Positions 33,395 through 41,343 of a stretch of DNA of 64,000 bases are shown here, in pieces. The position numbers and the translations under genes are program-made. Under the pieces are notes generated by a model. The model was not told where the DNA came from. It saw nothing but the letters and a program-made list of their open reading frames with translations, and made no database searches. Where the stretch lies: assembly GCF_028622115.1 (NCBI RefSeq), contig NZ_CP097263.1:3782001-3846000 (forward strand). Reading direction: 5' to 3'. The DNA is from Kutzneria chonburiensis (lineage in GTDB: Bacteria > Actinomycetota > Actinomycetes > Mycobacteriales > Pseudonocardiaceae). Position 1 is the stretch's first letter; each line of letters starts with the position of its first letter.

Positions 33395-34113
33395 GCCAAC
33401 TCCACGCCCGCGGCGTCCACGACCTGCGCCAGCAACCAGCCTTCACGCAGCGGTCCCTTGGTGTGCAACAGGATACGCTCGCCGTCGGCGATGTCGCCGG
33501 CGCTCAACGCCGCGTGCACGTCCAGCCAGCCGTCGCAGGCCCCGGCCCCGGTGAACCGCCACTCGACGTCCGAAAAGGACTCCGGAGAGCCCTCGCCGGC
33601 GTCCAGCACCCGCAGCGGACCCGGCCCCTGCCGCACCCGCATGCCCACGGTGGCGAAGCGACCGGTACCGACGCGAGCATCGGCGAACACCGGCTCGTCG
33701 CAGATCAAGACCGTTGCCACGGAAGGAATCGCCCAGTCCAGCAGCTCGAATCCCACGGTGCCACCGAGTTCGTCGAGATGCGTGATACCGATGTCGTCAC
33801 CGCGCCAGTCGAATTCGAGCACCATGCGGGCCAGCAGCGTGACCATCGGGTCGCGCAACGGGCCGGAGCGGATCAGGAACAGCGGCTGGTCGTCGTCGGG
33901 GACGCCGACCGCGGCCAGCGCGAGGTCGCTCAGCTCGGGCTCGTCGGAGTCGGCCGGGTTGACCACGATCAGGTGCTCAACGGGAATACCCTCCTGGATC
34001 GCCGCCTCCACCCGCTGCTTGGGCAGCAGGTCGTCCGGAAACGCCGTCAGCGGCAGGTAATCGGTGTGCGTCCGGACGGCCGCACACAAGCGAGTGATAC
34101 TCAGATCAGCCAT
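33391..34113 (-). CDS. Conserved-looking protein of unknown function in the peptide-linked operon
   Basis: 240 residues with no motif I can name. It has no signal peptide or membrane segment. There are predicted alternating strands (HLIVVNPADSDEPELSDLALAAVGV, PLFLIRSGPLRDPMVTLLARMVLEF) and a C-terminal GERILLHTKGP that faintly recalls the last strand of thiolase-fold proteins; this is too weak for an assignment. It is tightly coupled: the stop overlaps the AcpS ATG, and its start overlaps the dehydrogenase stop. Third-position GC is high, so it is a real gene. It is probably a partner of the ACP chemistry. Confidence 0.7.
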   Translation of the reverse strand: MADLSITRLCAAVRTHTDYLPLTAFPDDLLPKQRVEAAIQEGIPVEHLIVVNPADSDEPELSDLALAAVGVPDDDQPLFLIRSGPLRDPMVTLLARMVLEFDWRGDDIGITHLDELGGTVGFELLDWAIPSVATVLICDEPVFADARVGTGRFATVGMRVRQGPGPLRVLDAGEGSPESFSDVEWRFTGAGACDGWLDVHAALSAGDIADGERILLHTKGPLREGWLLAQVVDAAGVELA

Positions 34114-35242
34114 CAGCGTCTCCCGACTGGTAGCCGCGGGCCACGTGCAGGCGCTGGATGTTGCTGGTGCCGTCCATGAACTCGAAGGCCCGCACGTCCC
34201 GGGTCCACTTCTCCAGCAGCGGGTGTTCGATCAGGCCGGCCGGGCCGATGGACGCGATGGCCCACTGGGCCGTCCGCTGGGCCATCCGCACCGCGCTGAG
34301 CTTGGACGCGCTGGCGAAGTAGCCGCGCTCGGGGTCGGCGTCGAGCTTGGCCGCGGCCTGGAAGATCAGCTGCTTGCCGGCCTCCGCGCGGGCCAGCGCC
34401 AGGTCCACGCCCGGGGCGTTCTTCCGGTGCTCGGCAACGTATTCCGTGATCGCCATCGCGGTTCCCACGGCCGAGGCCGAGATCTGGATCCGCATGTTGT
34501 TCAACGTCTTGACCGCGCCCCAGATGCCACGCCGGGTGACCGGCAGGTGCTCGCCCAGCAGCATGTCCGCCGACACCGGCACGCCGTCGAACTGCAACTC
34601 GGACAGGTACGCGCCGCGCAGGCCAACAGTGTCCAGCCGCTGCGCGGTGAAACCAGAAGCCGGCACCTCGACCATCGCGGCCCGGATGGACAGCGCCGAC
34701 CGACCGGTACGGCCGAAGATCAGGCCGATGCCGCCGCGAGCGCCGTGGCCGATGTAACGCTTGGCCCCGTACAGCAGGTAGCCGCCGTTGCCGTCCTTTT
34801 CCAGCCTGGTCTGCATGTTCGTGGCGTCGCTGCCGTGACCGGGCTCGCTCATGGCGAAGAACGTCCAGGTCCGGCCGCCGTGCAGCCGGGTGTAGAACTT
34901 CTCCTGCTGCGCCGGGTTGCCGAGCAGGCTGACGTACACGCCGGCCAGCGCCGGGCACGGGCAGGCGAACATGGTGGACATGTCGCCGCGGGCCAGCTCG
35001 ACCATGCCGACGATGTCCTCCAGCACGGACTTCGCCTTCATCAGGCGGTATCCGCCGGACACCGACTCGCGGTACTCCGGAGGGGTATTGGACAGCCGGA
35101 TCATGGTGTACACGGGCGAATTGAAGTGCTGCTCCATGTCGTCCGGGTCGGCGTCGATGGACAGGGCCCGGGCGCGCATGTCCTCGACCGCGTCCCGGCA
35201 GTCGTCGCGCACGGCCCGCAGCCGCTCGTCGAGCTCGATCAT
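34106..35242 (-). CDS. Acyl-CoA dehydrogenase-like flavoenzyme, large partner (copy 1)
   Basis: 378 residues. The N-terminal and flavin segments are typical (TFFAMSEPGHGSDATNMQTRL, YIGHGARGGIGLIFGRT). The C-terminal FEFMDGTSNIQRL aligns with the family YEGTxxIQR, so the catalytic Glu is replaced by Asp. The same change occurs in the copy at 42179-43258. ATG 35242 overlaps the stop of the short partner gene. Family enzymes form alpha,beta double bonds; here the substrate is more likely carrier-bound than a CoA ester. Confidence 0.83.
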   Translation of the reverse strand: MIELDERLRAVRDDCRDAVEDMRARALSIDADPDDMEQHFNSPVYTMIRLSNTPPEYRESVSGGYRLMKAKSVLEDIVGMVELARGDMSTMFACPCPALAGVYVSLLGNPAQQEKFYTRLHGGRTWTFFAMSEPGHGSDATNMQTRLEKDGNGGYLLYGAKRYIGHGARGGIGLIFGRTGRSALSIRAAMVEVPASGFTAQRLDTVGLRGAYLSELQFDGVPVSADMLLGEHLPVTRRGIWGAVKTLNNMRIQISASAVGTAMAITEYVAEHRKNAPGVDLALARAEAGKQLIFQAAAKLDADPERGYFASASKLSAVRMAQRTAQWAIASIGPAGLIEHPLLEKWTRDVRAFEFMDGTSNIQRLHVARGYQSGDADG

Positions 35243-35835
35243 CACGCCGCTCCCTTCCGGTCGATCCAGGTGTTGGCCACCAGCGCCGACACGTACAGCG
35301 CCCGCACCGCGTGATCGGCGACGTAGCCCGCCGCACCGAACAGCTGCGTCACCTGCCAGCCCAGTTCGTCCAATGTGGAATGCAGGTCCGCCAGGGCATC
35401 CGGGGCCAGCGGCACCGACGCGTAGGCGCGGGCCAGCTCCAGCTCGGCGGCGACGTCGCCGACCGTGCCGGTGATCAGCTGCTTGCGGATCAGCGGCTCG
35501 TCGGCGACGGTCCGCTCGGACAGGTACGCGATGGCCTCGTCCAGCAGGCGTCGCACGGTGCCGATGCGCACGGCGGCCAGCAGCCGGCCGATCTCGGCCA
35601 GCGTGTAGTCCGCGGCCGGTCGTTCCCCCGGGCAGGCCAGGAACACGATGTCCTCGCGGTCGGCCAGGCTGTGCGTACGGATCTCCGCGCCATCGGCAAC
35701 GCTTGCGGCCGGCACGGCGGCAAAGCTTCCGGGCGCGGCGGCGGTGACCTCGGTGCCCGACAGCGCGGCGGCCAGGCCGGCGGCCAGACCCTCGTCCCGC
35801 GCGATCCGCTCGCACTGCTCGAGAACAGTGCTCAT
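35242..35835 (-). CDS. Short dehydrogenase-like partner protein resembling the acyl-CoA dehydrogenase C-terminal helical domain (copy 1)
   Basis: 197 residues. The C-terminal half (LLDEAIAYLSERTVADEPLIRKQLITG...LADLHSTLDELGWQVTQLFGAAGYV) reads like the all-helical C-terminal domain of acyl-CoA dehydrogenases. The flavin-binding N-terminal and middle domains are absent. It is paired with a full-size dehydrogenase downstream (1 bp overlap). A homologous pair lies at 41625-43258, so the pairing is conserved. Heteromeric dehydrogenases with split FAD sites are known in steroid degradation (FadE pairs); a comparable complex is my inference. Confidence 0.72.
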   Translation of the reverse strand: MSTVLEQCERIARDEGLAAGLAAALSGTEVTAAAPGSFAAVPAASVADGAEIRTHSLADREDIVFLACPGERPAADYTLAEIGRLLAAVRIGTVRRLLDEAIAYLSERTVADEPLIRKQLITGTVGDVAAELELARAYASVPLAPDALADLHSTLDELGWQVTQLFGAAGYVADHAVRALYVSALVANTWIDRKGAA

Positions 35836-36767
35836 GAGTCCTCCTCGACTTCGACGATCGCGGTGTGGAAGTACGCGCCCTGGGCCACCGAGACCAGGGC
35901 ACAGCGGTCACCGGGGCGCAGCCGGCCGGTGCGGTCGGCGTGGTCAAGCGCCATCAGCGCGTCCGCGCCGAAGTTGTGCCCGCACAACGGGATCAGGTCC
36001 AGCAGGACCTTCTCCCGCGGGATGCCGGCGCGGCGGCTCACGCTGCCCCAGAACATCCGGTTGGACAGGTGCGGCAGCACCCAGTCCAGCTCGTCCACGC
36101 TCAGGCCGACGGCTTTCACCGCACGATGCAGCGTGTTCACGGTCTCGTCGCAGCAGACCCGGCTGAACTCCTCGGCTTCTCGCGGCGACATCCGCATGTT
36201 GCGGTGGAACCGAAGATCACGGCTGGTCACGCCGCCGAGATACCGATAACGGCCCTGTGCCGCGACCGTGAGGCCGACAACCCCGTCGCCGCCGATGGCG
36301 ATGCCGGGGATCACGCGGGCCACGTCGTGCACGCTGCCGTGGTCGCCGCCCAGTACCAGCACCCGTTCCTTGGGGTAGCGGGCCAGGTAGCGCCGAGCAA
36401 AGTCCAAGGACCGCAACACCGACGTGCAGTTCACGTGCGACAGGCCGAAGAACCGGCTGCCGGACAGGCCGAGCCGGGCCCGGACCCGGTCCGGGAATCC
36501 GCCGCGCAGCCCGAACTCCTGCGTCAGCATGGTGTGCCCGTAGAGCACCAGGCCGGCCGTGCCGCCGTCGAGCGCGGCCCGGCCGGCCGCCACGAACAGG
36601 TCCTCGAGCTGTTCGTGGTCGGCCAGCGTCGGGCTCTCCCGCAGGCCGTGCACCTTGGCGAACATCTTGCGCTCCATGGCGTCCCGCCCGGCGCGCAGCA
36701 GGATGTCCTGCACCGGCTCGGACCGTCCGGGCAGCTGGACGGCCACTTTGGACAGTCCGATCGGCAT
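35832..36767 (-). CDS. KASIII-like (FabH-fold) thiolase-superfamily enzyme, second copy
   Basis: 311 residues, paralogous to 30578-31525 over its whole length. The cysteine is in HVNCTSVLRS, the histidine in LPHLSNRMFW, and the usual Asn position is again His (CGHNFGADALMALDHADR). It is translated from an ATG two bases after the ACP stop and overlaps the next gene by ATGA. Two paralogues in one operon may form a heterodimer or act on two different acyl-ACPs. Confidence 0.83.
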   Translation of the reverse strand: MPIGLSKVAVQLPGRSEPVQDILLRAGRDAMERKMFAKVHGLRESPTLADHEQLEDLFVAAGRAALDGGTAGLVLYGHTMLTQEFGLRGGFPDRVRARLGLSGSRFFGLSHVNCTSVLRSLDFARRYLARYPKERVLVLGGDHGSVHDVARVIPGIAIGGDGVVGLTVAAQGRYRYLGGVTSRDLRFHRNMRMSPREAEEFSRVCCDETVNTLHRAVKAVGLSVDELDWVLPHLSNRMFWGSVSRRAGIPREKVLLDLIPLCGHNFGADALMALDHADRTGRLRPGDRCALVSVAQGAYFHTAIVEVEEDS

Positions 36768-36769
36768 CG

Positions 36770-37033
36770 TCAGACCGCGGCCTTGGCGAAGCCGTGCTCG
36801 ATGTAGTCGGTCAGGCTGCCCACGGTCTGGAACACCTCGGGGCCCAGCTCGTCAGGGTCGATCTCCAGGCCGATGGTGTCCTCCAACGACATCAGCAGCT
36901 CGATCACGCTGGTCGAGTCCAGCGCCAGGTCCTCGAACAGGCGGGACTCCGGCGACAGCTCGCCGACCTCCTTGTTGAGCACGGCCGACAGGGCGACACG
37001 CAGGTGGGCGACGATCTCTTCGCGGTTCATCAT
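36770..37033 (-). CDS. Free-standing acyl carrier protein (BtrI-like position)
   Basis: An 87-residue carrier. Ser is in DLALDSTSVIELLM. It lies directly between the PLP decarboxylase (ATGA overlap) and the second KASIII-like gene. In butirosin synthesis an equivalent trio (ACP BtrI, ATP-grasp BtrJ, decarboxylase BtrK) makes 4-aminobutyryl-ACP from glutamyl-ACP; the same three families are adjacent here. It is the only carrier in this region with an intact phosphopantetheine serine. Confidence 0.88.
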   Translation of the reverse strand: MMNREEIVAHLRVALSAVLNKEVGELSPESRLFEDLALDSTSVIELLMSLEDTIGLEIDPDELGPEVFQTVGSLTDYIEHGFAKAAV

Positions 37034-38298
37034 GACTCCTTGGTGGTGTGCACGAGGATCTGGTGGCGGAGCAGGTCTTCAGCCTCGTCGCGGCGGCGCA
37101 CCAGGTGCGCCTCGCCGCCGGTGACGAGGACCTCGGCCGGGTAGCCGTGGCTGAGGAACAGGCCGGGCGAGGCCGTCGGGCCGTACGCGCCGGAGTTGAG
37201 GATGCCGATCAGGTCGCCGGCCTTGAGCGCCGGCAGCTCGGCGTGCTTGAGCACGGAGTCGTTGGGCGTGCACAGCGGACCGGTGACGTTCCACGACTCG
37301 GGCTCGCCCACGTCCTCGCGGTTGGACAGCAGCGCGGCCGGGAAGTTGCGCTTGACGAACGACCCGATGCCGACCGCCGCCATGTGGTGGTGCGTGCCGC
37401 CGTCGGCGATGGCGAAGCGCTCCCCCATCGACTCCTTGACGTAGCGCACACCCATCACGTACGTGCCGGCGCGGCCGGCCAGGAACCGCCCGGACTCCAT
37501 GATCAGCCGGGTCTCCGGGTGCGCGCCGACGAACTTGTCCAGCAGCGGGTTGATCTCGGTGGCCACGTCGACGGCGTCGATGTCCTGCTCGCCGTCGAAG
37601 TAGGCCACGCCGAGCCCGCCACCGATGTCCACGGTGTCCAGTCGGATGTTGCAGGCCTCGGCCACGCGTTCGGCCAGGTCGAGGATGTAGCGGGTGTTCT
37701 TGCCGACCACGTCCGCGTCGAGGATCCGGGTTCCCATGTATACCTGGATTCCGGCGACGTCAGCGTGCAGGTACTTCGCCGTCAGGTCGCCGGCGGCCAG
37801 CACCTGCTCCTCGTCGATGCCGAACTGGCGGGGCTTGCCGCCCATGGTCAGCCGCGAGCCGCTGATCGCCAGCGCCGGGTTGATCCGCAGCAGAACCCGT
37901 TGGTACACGCCCCATTGCGCGGCGATCCGCTCGATGTGGTCGAGCTCGTCGAAGGATTCGCAGACGATGGCGTACACGCCGGTCTCGACGCAGGCCCGCA
38001 ACTCGCACTCGCTCTTGCCGGGGCCGAGGAAGATGACGTCCTCGGGCGCGGTGCCGGCCTGCAACACGGTGCGAAGCTCCACCAGGGACGAGACCTCGGC
38101 CCGGGCGCCACCGGCCTTCAGCGCGGCGTACACGCTGACGTTCGGGTTGGCCTTGAGCGAGTAGAAGATCTCCAGCTTGGGGTGCAAGGCGTTGCGCAGC
38201 CCGGTGATCGTGTCGGTGAGCACGTCGCCGTCGTAGACGTAGAGCGGCGTGCCGAAGCGCCCGGCCAGCTCCTCGTACTCGATGCCCTGGATCCTCAT
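37030..38298 (-). CDS. PLP-dependent decarboxylase, BtrK/LysA-like
   Basis: 422 residues, fold type III. The PLP lysine is in FYSLKANPN (Lys49), the phosphate loop in DIGGGLGVAYF, and the active-site cysteine in GPLCTPND. Adjacent genes encode an ACP and an ATP-grasp protein, matching the butirosin BtrI/K/J set, where the decarboxylase acts on gamma-glutamyl-ACP. VinO/FlvO enzymes of macrolactam pathways are a second precedent for decarboxylating an ACP-bound amino acid. Only about the family level is shared with the decarboxylase at 570-1805. ATG 38298 overlaps the ATP-grasp stop. Confidence 0.86.
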   Translation of the reverse strand: MRIQGIEYEELAGRFGTPLYVYDGDVLTDTITGLRNALHPKLEIFYSLKANPNVSVYAALKAGGARAEVSSLVELRTVLQAGTAPEDVIFLGPGKSECELRACVETGVYAIVCESFDELDHIERIAAQWGVYQRVLLRINPALAISGSRLTMGGKPRQFGIDEEQVLAAGDLTAKYLHADVAGIQVYMGTRILDADVVGKNTRYILDLAERVAEACNIRLDTVDIGGGLGVAYFDGEQDIDAVDVATEINPLLDKFVGAHPETRLIMESGRFLAGRAGTYVMGVRYVKESMGERFAIADGGTHHHMAAVGIGSFVKRNFPAALLSNREDVGEPESWNVTGPLCTPNDSVLKHAELPALKAGDLIGILNSGAYGPTASPGLFLSHGYPAEVLVTGGEAHLVRRRDEAEDLLRHQILVHTTKES

Positions 38299-41129
38299 GA
38301 CTGGTTCCCCACCATTCTCTGCAGGCGTGCTTCGGCTTCCTGGCGCAGTTCCAGCGCCGCGTCGGCGCTCTCGGCGACGCAGATGGCGTACAGCCGGCCG
38401 TGGAAGCTGCCGTCGGTGGCGGCGGCGTTCAGCGTCGCGAAGTTGTTGACCAACACGCCGGTCGTGCGGCCCTCGTCGAGCAGCAGGTCCCCGAGCGCGT
38501 CGGCGACCTCGGTGAAGCTGTGCACGCGGGACGGGCGCAGTCCGAACGTGGCGGCGATGGCGTGCGCGCCGTCGGGGATGAACCGCTCGGCGATCCGGCT
38601 CTGGTAGGTCGACATGTTGAAGCGGGCGTTGATCTCCAGGCACGGGTAGAGCGTGCCGTCGGTGGCCAGCATGGCGTCCACGCCGACCAGGCCGAAGAAA
38701 CCTTCCTCGTGCAGCGCCTTGCCGATCTTCTGCACGGCCTCCTGGAGCTCGGCCGCGGCGACCGCCGGCAGCTCGACCGGGAAGCGGTGGCCCTGGTGCA
38801 CGCCGTCCTTGAGCACGGCCGCCTTCACGGTCTCGAAGCGCACGTTTCCGGTGCGGGACACCACGAACTGGTAGTTGAGGTCCTGGGCGTGTTCGATCCA
38901 CGTCTCGACGACGAGGTTGGCCGGTGCGTCCAGGCCGCGGCGCTCGATCAGCCGCAGCAGGCGGCTCGCCGCCTTCTCGTCGGCCACGACGACCATGCCG
39001 CGCCCGGACACGCCAAGGGATTCCTTGACGACCACGCGGCCGCCGTCGGCCAGCAGCTCCTCCAGCGCCGGACGGAGCTCACCGACCGTGTGCACGACAC
39101 GACCCGGAACCTCCCGGATGCCAATGCTTTCCACCAGCTGGCGGCTGAAGATCTTGCCGTTGACCGCCTTGCAGGTCTGGGCGGTGGTGCCGGCCAGCGG
39201 CAGCCCGGTCTCCTTGGCCAGCTCCTCCTCGGCCGCGGAGATGCCCAGCGGCATCAGGTAGGTGCGGCCGTCGGCCAGCTTGCGCAGCTCCTCCAGCAGC
39301 AGCGGGGAGTTGAGCGCATCCTCGGTGACCATCAGCTCGGGGCTGCTGACCTCGGCGTTGACCGTCCGGCCGGCGGCCGCGCCGAGGCGGCCGAGATAGG
39401 CCGCGAACTCGGCGTCCATGGCGGCCTTGAGCACGACCACGTCGCCGGTGTCGGCCAGCAGCGCGCCCATCTCCTCCATGCGGTTCACGGTCGCGCCGGC
39501 GAAGGCGATGCCGGCGCCGGGCAGCTTCGGCTCGCCGACCGCCCAGCTCCGCTCCACCTCGAAGTTGTTGACGAACACGAAGCGGGCGTGTTCGTCGCCG
39601 GTCAGGTCCTTCTTCAGTCGTTCGACGAAATTCATCGCTCTCCTCAGTTCGTCGGCGATCGTCCGCAGGGGCCGCGCGCCGGCGAGCCGGCCGAGCGACA
39701 CGTCGGTCCATCCCTTGTCACGTAACGCCCTGACCGTTAGCGGCAGCCGCAGGGCCCGGCCGCCGTTGGCCAGGTAGCTGGCGTCCGGGTCCACCCGGTC
39801 CAGCCCGTTGACCTCGGCCACGGCCTCGACCAGCGCTTTCACTGCCTCTTCGTCGGCGTTGACAACATCTGTTGTCACGGCCGGCGCGGCCGGCCGCTCG
39901 GAAAACGTCGGCGTGGCACCGGTCTGGAGCAGCGCCGCGTAGCTACGCAGGAAGTGCTCCACGTCGTCGCGGCTCATCACGTCGGCCATCGCCTGTAGTG
40001 CCAGCGTCGTGCCGTCGCACCACTCGTAGACCCGGAAGTAGGTGTCACCACCCGACTTGGCCCAGTGCACCGGCTCCGCGTTCCAGACAAAGCGATCACG
40101 CTTGGTCCGGCAGGATCTCGGCGCGTAGTTCAGGAAGTTCAGCTCCGACTCCACGCGCGGCTGGCCGGCCTGCGCCACCAGCTCGACGACCAGGTCGTAC
40201 GGCACGTGCGCGTACGCCATGGCCTCCTCGACCTGCTGCGCCGCACGCTTGATCACCTCGGCGAAGGGGCCGACGGTGTCGATCACCACCAGCGTCGGGT
40301 ACGAGGCGCAGCCGAGCACGTGCTCGAAGCCGCTGGACTCGCGCTGGCTGGTGTACATGCGGAACGCGACCTTCGGCTCGCCCGTGTAGGCGGCGACGGT
40401 GATCGCGTAGGCGGCGAGGTGCACGGCCGAGGGCCAGACCTTGTGCTCGGCGGCGATCGTCCGGGCCGTGGCCAGCAGCGACGGCACCGTGAACGACGCC
40501 GCGTGCGAGCCATTTTCGCCGGTCCGGCGACTGGCATAGATGTCGTGCGGCAGCTCGGAAGCCGTGCGCCGCCAGTGGTCGAGGGACGGTGTCAACGTCG
40601 CCTCGTGCCGGGCCAGGTCGACCGGCTGGTGCACGACCGGCGGCAACTGGATCGGGCGGCGCGCGATCCGCGCGGCCAGCACGGTGTCCAGCTCGGCGGT
40701 CAGCGTTCCCAGGCTGACGTCGTCCAGCGACAGGTGGTTGAACACCAGGTGCAGCCGGCGCACGGTGTCACCGTCGGCGATGACGCCCGCGCGGATCGGC
40801 CACTCCGTGGTGATGTCAAAGGGTTCCTCGGTCAGCCGCGCGATCAGCTCCGCCGGCCGGTCGCCGGCGACATGCACAGTCGGCGCCGCCGGCGGCTGCA
40901 CAACCTGTTGCGGCCAAGGCTGGGCCAACAGGTCGTAGGTGGTGCGCAGGATCTCGTGCCGGCGCACCAGGTAGGTCAGCGCCGACCGCACGTGGGCGAT
41001 CGTGGTGCCCTCGGGCACCGGGTGATTGATCGCGATGTGCATGTCGTGCCGGGCCTCGGCCGGCGTCTGGAGGTAGTGCAGCACGTGGTGCCGCTGCCCC
41101 CAACACAGGTCCGCGCTCTTCGCGACCAT
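38295..41129 (-). CDS. Condensation-domain-like / degenerate carrier / ATP-grasp fusion protein
   Basis: 944 residues. Residues 1-420 read as an NRPS-type condensation fold with HHxxxDG altered to NHLSLDD (Asn131, His132, Asp136); the general-base histidine is kept. Residues 430-495 follow a carrier-domain pattern, but the modifiable serine is Ala459 (ANGGRALRLP), so it cannot be pantetheinylated. From Met499 on is an ATP-grasp ligase (VVVKESLGVSGRGMVVVAD, LVVETWIEHAQDLNYQ, CLEINARFNMS). Met499 has its own GAGGAGAG site, so a separate ATP-grasp protein (38295-39635) may also be made, or two genes may have been joined. ATG 41129 follows GGAGG. Likely role: ligation of an amino acid to the ACP or to the peptide encoded divergently. 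Confidence 0.78.
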   Translation of the reverse strand: MVAKSADLCWGQRHHVLHYLQTPAEARHDMHIAINHPVPEGTTIAHVRSALTYLVRRHEILRTTYDLLAQPWPQQVVQPPAAPTVHVAGDRPAELIARLTEEPFDITTEWPIRAGVIADGDTVRRLHLVFNHLSLDDVSLGTLTAELDTVLAARIARRPIQLPPVVHQPVDLARHEATLTPSLDHWRRTASELPHDIYASRRTGENGSHAASFTVPSLLATARTIAAEHKVWPSAVHLAAYAITVAAYTGEPKVAFRMYTSQRESSGFEHVLGCASYPTLVVIDTVGPFAEVIKRAAQQVEEAMAYAHVPYDLVVELVAQAGQPRVESELNFLNYAPRSCRTKRDRFVWNAEPVHWAKSGGDTYFRVYEWCDGTTLALQAMADVMSRDDVEHFLRSYAALLQTGATPTFSERPAAPAVTTDVVNADEEAVKALVEAVAEVNGLDRVDPDASYLANGGRALRLPLTVRALRDKGWTDVSLGRLAGARPLRTIADELRRAMNFVERLKKDLTGDEHARFVFVNNFEVERSWAVGEPKLPGAGIAFAGATVNRMEEMGALLADTGDVVVLKAAMDAEFAAYLGRLGAAAGRTVNAEVSSPELMVTEDALNSPLLLEELRKLADGRTYLMPLGISAAEEELAKETGLPLAGTTAQTCKAVNGKIFSRQLVESIGIREVPGRVVHTVGELRPALEELLADGGRVVVKESLGVSGRGMVVVADEKAASRLLRLIERRGLDAPANLVVETWIEHAQDLNYQFVVSRTGNVRFETVKAAVLKDGVHQGHRFPVELPAVAAAELQEAVQKIGKALHEEGFFGLVGVDAMLATDGTLYPCLEINARFNMSTYQSRIAERFIPDGAHAIAATFGLRPSRVHSFTEVADALGDLLLDEGRTTGVLVNNFATLNAAATDGSFHGRLYAICVAESADAALELRQEAEARLQRMVGNQS

Positions 41130-41184
41130 CGTGACCTCCTCACCTGTCGATAGCCAGATAGTGACCCGTAAATGAACGCAACGG

Positions 41185-41267
41185 CAGTGCTCCGCACTGT
41201 CATGTTCTTTCCGGGAAATAGCTGTCAGCACAATCCGTTGACAGGACCGGGGTCGACAGGCGAATCT
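41185..41267. promoter_or_regulatory. Control region between the divergent operons (palindromes and candidate promoter)
   Basis: CAGTGC-TCC-GCACTG at 41185-41199 is a perfect short palindrome. CTGTCA occurs at 41197-41202 and 41222-41227, and its complement TGACAG at 41239-41244, giving an inverted repeat with an 11 bp centre. TTGACA at 41238-41243 overlaps the last arm and, with GAATCT at 41262-41267 (18 bp spacing), is the best candidate promoter for the peptide gene. A regulator bound here would block it. All of this is pattern reading; no regulator is assigned. Confidence 0.45.
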
Positions 41268-41343
41268 TTTGGCATCCCCGGCGACGCCGAGAGGCCGAAT
41301 CGGGGAAATCAATTAACACACCAAGGAATGAGGCGTGTACACG

